From assembly GCF_030823375.1 (NCBI RefSeq), contig NZ_JAUSXB010000001.1, positions 3,844,001 through 3,908,000 on the forward strand: a stretch of 64,000 nucleotides of DNA, read 5' to 3'. The position numbers and the translations under genes were made by a program. This document shows positions 44,736-52,175 of the stretch, piece by piece (the stretch's first letter is position 1; every line of letters begins with the position of its first letter). The notes under the pieces are model-generated. The model was not told the DNA's origin. It saw only the letters and a program-made list of their open reading frames with translations, and did no database searches. The DNA is from Pseudarthrobacter siccitolerans. GTDB lineage: Bacteria; Actinomycetota; Actinomycetes; Actinomycetales; Micrococcaceae.

Positions 44736-45833
44736 ATGACCCGTGATCAGCTTGTGACCGCACCGGACACCACGCCCCCCACCCTCCGGGGTGCTGTGAG
44801 CGGACTTCCGTCCTACGTCCCCGGCCGGCGCAGCGCCGGCATGGACATCGCCGCCCTTGCCAGCAACGAAAGCCATTACGAACCCCTGCCTGCTGCCGCG
44901 GCTGCGGTGGCCGCCGCGGCCGGCACCATGAACCGCTACCCGGACATGGCCGCCGTCGAACTCCGCGAACGGCTCGCCAGCCACCTCGGGGTCACCACGG
45001 GGGAGATCGCGGTGGGGCCCGGCAGCGTGGGCGTCCTCCAGCAGATCATCACCGGACTGTGCGACGCCGGGGATGAGGTGGTCTTCGCGTGGCGCTCCTT
45101 CGAGGCGTACCCCATCCTGGTGGAACTGGCGGGCGCCCGGCCGGTCCGCATTCCGCTGGACCACTTGGAGGGCCACGACCTCGACGCCATGGCCGCCGCC
45201 GTCACCGAGCGCACAAAGGTGGTCCTGCTCTGCACGCCCAACAATCCCACCGGTGTGCCGATCAGCCACGAACACGTCGAGGCCTTCCTGCAGGCTGTGC
45301 CGTCCAGCGTCCTGGTGGTGATCGACGAGGCCTACGTGGAATATGCCGATGCCGGCAGCGGCCCCGATTCCCTCGCCCTCTACCGCCGGTACCCGAACGT
45401 CTGCATCCTGCGCACCTTCTCCAAGGCCTACGGACTCGCCGGCCTGCGCGTGGGCTACGCCGTGGCGGCCTCGGCCATCGCCGAGGGGTTGCGCCGCACC
45501 GCTCTTCCCTTCGCCGTGAGCGCGCTGGCCCAGAAGGCCGCCGTCGCGTCGCTGGACGCGGGGGAGGAGATGGAAACGCGCGTGGCTGGCGTCAGGCAGG
45601 AACGCGCAAGGATGGCCGCGCAGCTGGAAGCGCAGGGCTGGAAGCTGCAGCCGAGCCAGGGCAACTTCCTGTGGCTCCGCGCCGACGACGAACTCAGGGC
45701 CAGGTTGGTGGACGCGTTCGACAGCGCCGGCATCATGGTCCGGGCGTACCAGGGCGACGGCGTGCGGATCACTGTTGCCGATCCCGCCTCCAACAACCGT
45801 GTGCTCCGGATCCTCGAAGCCCACGCAGCCTGA
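44736..45833 (+). CDS. Aminotransferase, class I/II, histidinol-phosphate/aromatic type
   Basis: A 365-residue PLP enzyme of the HisC/Pat group. The Schiff-base Lys230 lies in RTFSKAYGLAGLRVGYA; the N-terminal LASNESHYEPLP, the PLP-anchoring LLCTPNNPTG and the Asp in VIDEAYVEYA are all present. Since it is outside a his operon and next to an Lrp regulator and an amino-acid permease, a role as aromatic or other amino-acid aminotransferase is more likely than histidine synthesis (inference). Its permease partner starts 55 bases later. Confidence 0.92.
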   Translation: MTRDQLVTAPDTTPPTLRGAVSGLPSYVPGRRSAGMDIAALASNESHYEPLPAAAAAVAAAAGTMNRYPDMAAVELRERLASHLGVTTGEIAVGPGSVGVLQQIITGLCDAGDEVVFAWRSFEAYPILVELAGARPVRIPLDHLEGHDLDAMAAAVTERTKVVLLCTPNNPTGVPISHEHVEAFLQAVPSSVLVVIDEAYVEYADAGSGPDSLALYRRYPNVCILRTFSKAYGLAGLRVGYAVAASAIAEGLRRTALPFAVSALAQKAAVASLDAGEEMETRVAGVRQERARMAAQLEAQGWKLQPSQGNFLWLRADDELRARLVDAFDSAGIMVRAYQGDGVRITVADPASNNRVLRILEAHAA

Positions 45834-45888
45834 ACTGCCTTATCTAAAACCCCCAACTCCGTTCCACCTACTAGCTAGAGGAATCCCC

Positions 45889-47304
45889 ATGGAACAACAG
45901 ACAAAGACGTCTGCCCGCACCCTCGGCGCGGCCCTCAAACCCCGGCAGCTCACCATGATGGGCCTGGGAAGCGCCATCGGTGCGGGCCTGTTCATCGGCT
46001 CCGGCGCGGGCATCCAGGCCGCCGGCCCGGCGGTGCTGATCTCGTACCTCGTGGCCGGCACGCTCATCATTCTGGTGATGTGGGCGCTCGGCGAGATGGC
46101 GGCCGCCAACCCTGACAGCGGCGCCTTTTCCGTCTACACCGCCAAGGCCTACGGGCCGGTGGCCGGTGCCACGGTGGGCTGGCTCTGGTGGCTGCAGCTC
46201 GTCGTCGTGATCGCGGCCGAGGCGCTCGGTGCTGCGGGTCTGCTGGCTACCATCTTCCCGGCCCTGCCGGTGTGGCTGATGGCCTTCGTGTTCATCGTGG
46301 TGCTCACCGCCGTGAACCTGACCAGCGTGAAGAACTTCGGTGAGTTCGAGTTCTGGTTTGCCCTGCTGAAGGTGGCGGCCATCGTCGGATTCCTGCTGGT
46401 TGGCTTTGCGCTGCTGTTCGGCTGGCTGCCGGGCGTCCAGTCGCCGGGCCTTTCCAACTTCACCGGAGCCGGCTTTGCGCCCAGTGGGTTTGCCGGGATT
46501 GCCACGGCATTGTTTGTGGTGGCCTTCGCGTTCGGTGGCACCGAGATCGTGTCCGTGGCTGCGGCTGAGACGGCTGAGCCGGCCCGCAGCGTGACGAAGG
46601 CGGTCCGGACGGTGCTGTGGCGCATCCTGGTGTTCTACATCGGCGCGATCTTCGTCATCGCCGCGGTGGTTCCCGTGGGTTCGCCGGGTCTGAAGAGCCC
46701 GTTCGCCGCGGTGCTGGACGCCGCCGGCATGCCCGGCGTGGCCACCGCAATCACCCTCGTGGCCGTCGCTGCACTGCTCTCCGCGCTCAACGCGAACCTC
46801 TACGGGGCTTCCCGGATGGCATTCTCCCTGGCCGAGCGCGGGGAAGCACCGCGCCTGCTGGCGTCCTTGTCCAAGGACCGGGTGCCGGTGGTCGCCGTTC
46901 TGGCCAGCGTTGCGTTTGGAGTTGTCACGGTAGTGCTGGAGTTGGCCTTCCCCGAGAAGGTCCTTCCGGTCCTGCTGAACATCGTGGGCTCGACCTGCCT
47001 GCTGGTTTGGACGTCCGCGCTGCTGGCCCAGCTCGCGCTGCGCCTCCGTGCCGACCGCGCGGAAACAGAGCTTCCCCTGCGGATGCCCGGTTTCCCGTGG
47101 CTCACACGCCTTGGTCTGCTGATCCTCGTTGCGATCTTCACCGTGGGATTCATTGGTGAGGATTCACGACCCCAGCTCCTGAGCACGTTCGGACTCGTGG
47201 CGCTACTGGGAGTAGCCAACTGGCTGAACCACCGGTCGGGGAGGGTTTCGGCCGCTGTTGTTGAATCTTCCGACCAGGCCAAGCCGCCGGTGCTCGTCGA
47301 CTGA
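45889..47304 (+). CDS. APC-superfamily amino-acid permease (AAT type)
   Basis: A 471-residue importer with twelve helices. The start of helix 1, MMGLGSAIGAGLFIGSG, is the substrate-binding G-x-G motif of the APC fold; EFEFWFALLKVAAI and AFGGTEIVSVAAAET are typical of the AroP/GabP/LysP group. AGAGGAA precedes the ATG. Co-oriented with the aminotransferase, so it probably imports that enzyme's substrate. Confidence 0.92.
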   Translation: MEQQTKTSARTLGAALKPRQLTMMGLGSAIGAGLFIGSGAGIQAAGPAVLISYLVAGTLIILVMWALGEMAAANPDSGAFSVYTAKAYGPVAGATVGWLWWLQLVVVIAAEALGAAGLLATIFPALPVWLMAFVFIVVLTAVNLTSVKNFGEFEFWFALLKVAAIVGFLLVGFALLFGWLPGVQSPGLSNFTGAGFAPSGFAGIATALFVVAFAFGGTEIVSVAAAETAEPARSVTKAVRTVLWRILVFYIGAIFVIAAVVPVGSPGLKSPFAAVLDAAGMPGVATAITLVAVAALLSALNANLYGASRMAFSLAERGEAPRLLASLSKDRVPVVAVLASVAFGVVTVVLELAFPEKVLPVLLNIVGSTCLLVWTSALLAQLALRLRADRAETELPLRMPGFPWLTRLGLLILVAIFTVGFIGEDSRPQLLSTFGLVALLGVANWLNHRSGRVSAAVVESSDQAKPPVLVD

Positions 47305-47316
47305 ATCAATGGCCAT

Positions 47317-47335
47317 GAACCCCTTCGCGGGGTTC
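47317..47335 (+). terminator. Hairpin after the permease
   Basis: GAACCCC and GGGGTTC, loop of five bases (TTCGC), 13 bases past the stop codon. Confidence 0.6.
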
Positions 47336-47384
47336 TCGTGAACGAGGGCGCGCCCCGCTTCCTATGGCAGCTTGTTCCTCGGTA

Positions 47385-47428
47385 GCCGCCGTCAGGAATT
47401 ACGACGGCGGCACCTGGGCGGGTGCCGC
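47385..47428. terminator. Double hairpin with the recurrent ACGACGGCGG arm
   Basis: GCCGCCGTC (47385-47393) pairs with GACGGCGGC (47403-47411); the overlapping alternative GCGGCACC/GGTGCCGC (47407-47428) is also perfect, so two mutually exclusive stems can form. Confidence 0.55.
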
Positions 47429-47501
47429 ATCCCTCCTGAGGTGTGTAGGAGGGGTCCGGCGGTGGTGAGGTTCTCGCTGGCTTCGAGCCAAGTCTTTAAA
47501 G

Positions 47502-47542
47502 AGGTCTGCACTCCGCGATGAGACGGAGTGCAGACCTGTTTT
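47502..47542. terminator. Strong terminator, perfect 14-base stem
   Basis: Arms 47502-47515 and 47524-47537 with an 8-base loop and GTTTTT on the plus strand; on the minus strand it lies just past the stop of the next gene and is followed by CTCTTT. Confidence 0.85.
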
Positions 47543-47547
47543 TGGCT

Positions 47548-48147
47548 CTACTTGGTGCTGCTACCCGAGCATGAAGCCATCGCTCCGGTACCGCTTCCAC
47601 TGTTCTTTGACGTGCTCACACCGTCAACGAGAATCTCGCAGGTTACGGAGGTTGCGGCAGCGAAATCACCAGTCACGGTGAGCGTGCTGAGCCCCAGGCC
47701 GGTAGCTGTTACTTCCTTCTTCCAGTCTGCGGTGATTTCTTCGTTGGACGAACCATCACCGTTCCAGTAGGTCACGTTTGCCTTGCCCGTGGAGGTGACC
47801 ACGTATTCGATTTTGTGTTCCTTGTTCAGCGTTTCGCTGACGCTGTTTGCGGCAGCCGCAATCACGACCGTCACGATAATCGCGATGATAATAGACAGCG
47901 CGCCCAGGATGGCGCCTGTGATTGAAGTCCCCTTCTTGGTGAACTTTCGGGTAACGCCGATGACACCAAAAATGAGTGCCAGAGGTCCAAGAATGAACGC
48001 AATGAATCCGACAACAGGAATGATGGAGAAGACGATGGCAACGATGCCAAGCACCAATGCGGCAGTGCCAAATCCATTACTTTTCAGGGGCTGGTTGTAG
48101 TCAGGGCTAGGTGCCTGGCCAACAGGAGGGGAATACGGAGTGCTCAT
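47548..48147 (-). CDS. DUF4190-like membrane protein with MmpS-like C-terminal domain
   Basis: A 199-residue protein: Pro-rich cytosolic start (MSTPYSPPVGQAPSPDYNQP), two helices in the DUF4190 arrangement (AALVLGIVAIVFSIIPVVG ... ITGAILGALSIIIAIIVTVV), then an extracytoplasmic domain with IEYVVTSTGKANVTYWN that resembles the MmpS beta-sandwich. The single Cys pair near the C-terminus (VTCEIL, ASCSG) may form a disulfide. Role unknown; MmpS proteins support MmpL exporters in mycobacteria but none is nearby. Confidence 0.8.
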   Translation of the reverse strand: MSTPYSPPVGQAPSPDYNQPLKSNGFGTAALVLGIVAIVFSIIPVVGFIAFILGPLALIFGVIGVTRKFTKKGTSITGAILGALSIIIAIIVTVVIAAAANSVSETLNKEHKIEYVVTSTGKANVTYWNGDGSSNEEITADWKKEVTATGLGLSTLTVTGDFAAATSVTCEILVDGVSTSKNSGSGTGAMASCSGSSTK

Positions 48148-48561
48148 GAGTTTCCTTAGTTGAAGCGAAGCGAAGATGCTGCCGCTGTGGACCCATTTTC
48201 AGGCGAAGAGACTCGTGAATGCACGTTCCCCCCAACGGCAACCTCAGTGTATTCAAAATGTAGGGATTACGTATGACAATTTGACCCAGCGGCCGCGATT
48301 GTGTCGAAGGAGCGACATATGAGTGCGTTCTGCGGCAGGGTTGGGGTCCTATTTACGGACTGTGTCCGGCGTAGAGTCTCTGTTTTGCAGCCGTCGGGAT
48401 GCTGACGCACTAAATGGATGGAGGTAATACGCGCTAAATCTGTAGCTTCTCCGGCACACTAATAACGGCACAGAATTTCTTGGGGGATGCCGTCGTTCGA
48501 CAGTGATTTGCCGCCCGGAGCCCTGAGCTGCACGATCACACCATCGAAAGGCGCCATCACC
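48148..48561. other. Divergent intergenic region, AT-richer
   Basis: About 410 bases between the DUF4190-like and TM2 genes. It is visibly AT-richer than its neighbours, carries no supported gene, and ends in TTCTTGGGGGATG (48475-48489), a string almost repeated at 51247 before another Pro-rich gene. That ATG (48487) could start a 25-residue longer TM2 protein. Confidence 0.4.
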
Positions 48562-49161
48562 ATGACCCAGTCCAACGCCGAACAGCCTGCGGAGCAGCCC
48601 GAACCCCACGCCCTCGGATCGGAACAGTCCGCCGCTCATGATTCAAATCAGCCTGCCTGGAATTCCACGGCTCAGATTGCGGCGCCGGAGGCGTCCCATT
48701 TGCAGTCATTCGATCCGCCACAGCTGCCAATGCCTCCCCAGCCACTAAGCTTTCCAGCCCCTGCTGCCCAGTACCAGCAACAGCCTCCTGCGGCTCCGCA
48801 ATATCAGAACTACCCGCCCGCGCCCCCGCAGTACCAAGCGCCGGCGGCCCAGCAGCACTTCCCCGGGCAGTATCCGCAGATGTCGCAGCAACCTCCGATG
48901 CCGAACCCGGCGTACGGTTACCCTCAGCCGAAATCCAAGCTCGCTGCCGGGCTCCTGGGAATCTTCCTCGGAGGGCTGGGCATCCACCGTTTCTACCTGG
49001 GCTATACGACGATCGGCGTCATCCAGATTATCCTCACAGTTCTTCTGGGAATCTTCACGTTCGGGCTTGTTGGCCTCTGGGGTCTCATCGAGGGAATCAT
49101 GATCCTCGCCGGCGCAAGCTATTTCCAGCGGGACGCCAACGGTATTCCGCTCCGCGAATAA
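48562..49161 (+). CDS. Pro/Gln-rich TM2-domain protein
   Basis: A 199-residue protein with a ~125-residue low-complexity N-terminus rich in Pro, Gln and Ala (repeats of PPQYQ) and a C-terminal TM2 domain: KSKLAAGLLGIFLGGLGIHRFYLGYT, then a second helix. TM2 proteins are two-helix membrane proteins of unknown role. The ATG at 48562 has AAAGG upstream. First of a series of similar small envelope proteins on this strand. Confidence 0.85.
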   Translation: MTQSNAEQPAEQPEPHALGSEQSAAHDSNQPAWNSTAQIAAPEASHLQSFDPPQLPMPPQPLSFPAPAAQYQQQPPAAPQYQNYPPAPPQYQAPAAQQHFPGQYPQMSQQPPMPNPAYGYPQPKSKLAAGLLGIFLGGLGIHRFYLGYTTIGVIQIILTVLLGIFTFGLVGLWGLIEGIMILAGASYFQRDANGIPLRE

Positions 49162-49206
49162 TCGATTCGACAGCCCCCGCAACCAGCGACCATTAGGGAG
49201 AACACC

Positions 49207-49578
49207 TTGTCCCAGATCATCCATGACCGGCAGGAGCAGCTTGAACAAATCAACGCCGGGCTGCTTCAGGGCGAAATCGTTTATGCCGTCTACGACTGCA
49301 TCGGAGTTGGAACCGGATTCGTAGGAATCACCAACATGCGGGTCATCCTGCAGGACAAGGGTTTCGTCGGCAACAAACTCGCAATCGTCTCTGTCCCGTA
49401 CAAGAACATCCGCTCCGTCTCGATGCTGTCCAACAAATCCATGCTGGGCCGCTTTGCGTCTTCATCCAGCATCGGCATCGACACTGGAGGGAGCATTAAG
49501 GAAGCTGACTTCCGTGGCGATGACAAAGCCAGGCATGCGCACGACCTGATTCTCTGGAATGTGTTGCAGTCCAAGTAA
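49207..49578 (+). CDS. Bacterial PH-domain protein
   Basis: A 123-residue soluble protein starting with TTG behind AGGGAG. The sequence YAVYDCIGVGTGFVGITNMRVILQDKG and IVSVPYKNIRSVSM is the usual bPH pattern (strands followed by D/N-x-R-V/L). Function unknown; it follows the TM2 gene by 45 bases and ends at a terminator, so the two form an operon. Confidence 0.82.
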   Translation: MSQIIHDRQEQLEQINAGLLQGEIVYAVYDCIGVGTGFVGITNMRVILQDKGFVGNKLAIVSVPYKNIRSVSMLSNKSMLGRFASSSSIGIDTGGSIKEADFRGDDKARHAHDLILWNVLQSK

Positions 49579-49588
49579 GCAACAAAGT

Positions 49589-49619
49589 AACAGGACGGCC
49601 GGATCAAGGCCGCCCTGTT
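49589..49619 (+). terminator. Terminator after the PH-domain gene
   Basis: AACAGGACGGCC and GGCCGCCCTGTT pair with one A-C mismatch across a 7-base loop, 10 bases past the stop codon. Confidence 0.75.
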
Positions 49620-49734
49620 GCTGCGTCCACGTCGATTGGTTATCCAAGCAGATCTCCTGAAAGGTGGGCCTCCACTGGAGCCGCCGGCTAACGGGCATGC
49701 GACGTTGCGGATGACGACGGTTGCGCCCTCGTTC

Positions 49735-49992
49735 TTACGGCAGCATGTCGGCGACTTCCATGGGCCTACAGCGGGGCTCGCCGGTAAGTGCGCAGCGTCC
49801 CCAGGCAGCCGACGATGTAGGCGGACTTGGTGGCGGTACGGCCATCATCATGGTGTAGCCGCACTCCTGGGCCACTTCCTCCACGCCCGGCATTACCTGC
49901 GAGGCGAGTGCATCCGACACCTTGGGCGCGAGGAGCCCGATGACCGAGGTCCGCCGGGTCTTCAGGGCACGTTGAATTGTCATTTTCAACAA
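49735..49992 (-). pseudogene. Relic of a LacI-family regulator
   Basis: The minus-strand frame starts with a stretch KTRRTSVIGLLAPKVSDALA and GVEEVAQECGYTMMMA that matches the beginning of the effector domain of LacI regulators. The DNA-binding domain is absent upstream and the rest of the effector domain is missing downstream, so only a fragment of about 50 residues remains. It lies in a 580-base stretch with no other supported gene besides a short leader frame at its end. Confidence 0.55.
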
Positions 49993-50148
49993 GCTCGGAT
50001 CAAGATCGACTCAGGACTGAGTCAAACTTCCCCTAAGATCGTCACAGTTTCGGTCCGACAGGCAGCCTGGGAAATACGCTTGGCATTGAAGCAAATGTCA
50101 AAGAAAAAGGTCCGGCCATTTGTCTGGCCTTTATCAATGGGGGAATAT

Positions 50149-50205
50149 ATGTCGCACTATGAGACCCTGCCGGGGCCAGCAGCATACGTTGGGTGGGGGA
50201 AGTAA
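50149..50205 (+). CDS. 18-codon leader peptide coupled to the next gene
   Basis: TGGGGGAATAT precedes ATG at 50149, giving MSHYETLPGPAAYVGWGK and a TAA whose last A is the first base of the following gene's ATG (TAATG). The layout fits a translated leader that feeds ribosomes into the downstream gene. Too short to judge by codon use; it may be fortuitous. Confidence 0.45.
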   Translation: MSHYETLPGPAAYVGWGK

Positions 50206-51101
50206 TGGCCCACGATCCGAACGTTCCGCCGTACCAGCCCAACCCTCAGCAGCCGCCTCAGCAGTTTGGACACTACCCTCCCCAGCACGCGTACGGGCCG
50301 CACGATCAGCCCCCGCCACAATTCCAGCAGGCGCCGTACTACCCTCAGATGCACAATGCTCCGCCCCAGCCTCCTCACCCGCAGGCTGCTACAGGGAACC
50401 CCAAAGGCCCCTTCGGTGTATCGTTCTGGATCGTCGCGGGCGTCCTCGCACTCCTTGTGCTGATTAACACCTTCACAGGGCGGGGTGAGGCGATCCTGAT
50501 CATCCTTGGCGTCGCAGCCCTGCTCACTGGCCTCTACGCTCTCATTTTCAAGAAGAGGTCCTGGGCGGCCCTGCCGAACCGGACCATCGCGATTGCCGTG
50601 CTAGTTAGCGGTTGCGCTGCCCTGGTCCTGGGCGGTATCGCCGCCGGCGTTGACAGCGGGCGCGTTCGATCACCGGATCAGCCTGTTACGAGTGCCCAAC
50701 TTGAAGCCGATGCTGTCAGCAAATTGAAGGCCAGAGAGGAGGCGCTCGTGAAATCTGAAGCAGACTCCTCGGCGAAGCTCCAGGCACGTGAAGCAGCTGT
50801 CAAGACAGCGGAAGAGGCCGTGAAGGCACGGGAGACGGCCGCCGGGGGAGCGGAGCTAGCCGCAGCGTCCAACTCCATCACGGAAGGGACATGGACCGTA
50901 GGCAAGGATATTGTCCCTGGGGACTACCGGACCACGAAAGCCGTTATGGACGGGTGCTCCTGGAAAATTACGCGGACCGGCAGTAACGGCAGTGACTACA
51001 TAGACTACGACTACTTCGTAAAGGGCGGATTTCCTATGGTCACCCTTGTCGATGGCCAGACCTTCGAAACCGAGGCCTGCGGAAGCTGGGCCAAACAGTA
51101 G
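50205..51101 (+). CDS. Pro/Gln-rich membrane protein with coiled coil and C-terminal extracellular domain
   Basis: A 298-residue protein. Residues 1-70 are Pro/Gln/His-rich; about three hydrophobic segments follow (FWIVAGVLALLVLINTF, AILIILGVAALLTGLYALIF, IAIAVLVSGCAALVLGGIA); residues about 165-220 are an Ala/Lys/Glu coiled coil (KLKAREEALVKSEADSSA); the end is a beta domain GTWTVGKDIVPGDYRTT ... CSWKITR with two Cys, of a type found in actinobacterial lipoproteins. Related in style to the other Pro-rich genes nearby; function unknown. Confidence 0.8.
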   Translation: MAHDPNVPPYQPNPQQPPQQFGHYPPQHAYGPHDQPPPQFQQAPYYPQMHNAPPQPPHPQAATGNPKGPFGVSFWIVAGVLALLVLINTFTGRGEAILIILGVAALLTGLYALIFKKRSWAALPNRTIAIAVLVSGCAALVLGGIAAGVDSGRVRSPDQPVTSAQLEADAVSKLKAREEALVKSEADSSAKLQAREAAVKTAEEAVKARETAAGGAELAAASNSITEGTWTVGKDIVPGDYRTTKAVMDGCSWKITRTGSNGSDYIDYDYFVKGGFPMVTLVDGQTFETEACGSWAKQ

Positions 51102-51260
51102 CAGCTCGAGGACGAGGCGCTGGATTGCGAAAATCGCCCTTGGCGGTTCGGCATTGTCCTCGGCGACCCACAATCCGGAGCAGGCGAGCTCGGTCGTGGC
51201 CTCGTGATCAGTCTGGTAGTCCTATCACCCGACCGCGTCACTACACTTCTTGGGGGAATC

Positions 51261-51861
51261 ATGAACGACCAAAGCATCCCACCCACCCCTCCGCCCTACG
51301 CCGGCCAGCCGCAGCAGGCGAATGGTCAGGGCAACCCAGCCTACGTACAGCCTCCGCCTCAGCCGGGTTACGCCGGACAGCCTCCATACGGTTACGTCGG
51401 AGAGCCTGCCTATGAGCAGACGCCGCCGTCTCAGGTGCCCTACCCGGAGCAGCCGGCCTTCGGACGCAATCCGTACCCACCCCTGGCCTACCAGCAGCCC
51501 GGCCCTGCAGTCCCGAAGTCATCTGGCTACCGGCTTGCGTCAGGGATTGTGGGTATCGCCATGTGTCTGGCTGTTTTTCTCCTTCCTCCTCGGCGTCTCT
51601 CTGGGGCAGGGTGCGGTGCTCATACTGACCTTGATTGGGTGCTTCGGATCGATAGCATCCGGCATCGTGCTCGTTGCAAAGCAGCGTGACAGAGGGCGGG
51701 GAGCACCTATAACCATGATCAGCGTCGCCGGAGCCTCGCTGATCGTCTCCTTCACAGGGTTCGCGCAGTTCCTCGTGACGTTCATGTTTGCACTGCCGAT
51801 ATTCGTCGTCATGGGCATCGGGCTCGCTCGCGAGGCGCGCGCCGCTGACAGGAACCGGTGA
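51261..51861 (+). pseudogene. Frameshifted Pro-rich membrane protein
   Basis: ATG 51261 follows TTGGGGGAATC and encodes a Pro/Gln/Tyr-rich start (MNDQSIPPTPPPYAGQ) into SGYRLASGIVGIAMC, then the frame becomes non-membrane and stops at 51689. In the +1 frame the sequence continues with hydrophobic segments (WLFFSFLLGVSLGQGAVLIL, IVSFTGFAQFLVTFMFALP) to a stop at 51861. A single net +1 change near 51560-51575 explains both. The intact protein would have been about 200 residues, a Pro-rich sibling of its neighbours. It could also be a sequencing error. Confidence 0.7.
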
Positions 51862-51904
51862 ACGTGGTGTGCGGCGGGACAAACGGCAGTTAGCCGCGGT
51901 TCTT

Positions 51905-52062
51905 TTAGCGCCTACCCTCGGGTTCCTTGACCGGCCGCGGCTGCTGCCAGAAGGACTCGCGCGGGCCCAGCGGGTAGGCCGCCGTCTTTTCCGGCATATG
52001 CGACCACCAGTGCAGCGATGACCGGGAGGGCCGTGGCGGCCGGGACCAGCAGCGGGCTGGTG
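51905..52062 (-). pseudogene. C-terminal relic of an AraJ-like MFS transporter
   Basis: The minus strand encodes PLLVPAATALPVIAALVVAYAGK, nearly the same as the end of the MFS protein at 1806-3044 (PLLVPAAAAIPVIAALVIAWAGK). After this point a one-base insertion in an A run shifts the frame; correcting it restores TAAYPLGPRESFWQQPRPV, again parallel to the intact protein. Only the last ~50 codons survive, so this is a truncated and frameshifted remnant. Confidence 0.75.
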
Positions 52063-52137
52063 AAAGGCCGCTTCTCTGTTATCTATTGAGCTGTTGCCGG
52101 CTGGCTAAGCTTTCCACGCCCCCATAGCCAGGAACGA

Positions 52138-52173
52138 AAGGGACGGTCTGACCTTGCGGTCAGACCGTCCCTT
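52138..52173. terminator. Perfect 16-base-stem terminator
   Basis: Arms 52138-52153 and 52158-52173 with a TTGC loop, directly after the stop of the large repeat protein on the minus strand; AAGGGAC/GTCCCTT ends give T-rich flanks on both strands. Confidence 0.9.
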
Positions 52174-52175
52174 AT

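Noticed and set aside
49618..50205. A 195-codon plus-strand frame
   Set aside because: Atypical composition, no domain, and it overlaps the LacI relic on the other strand and the leader peptide region.
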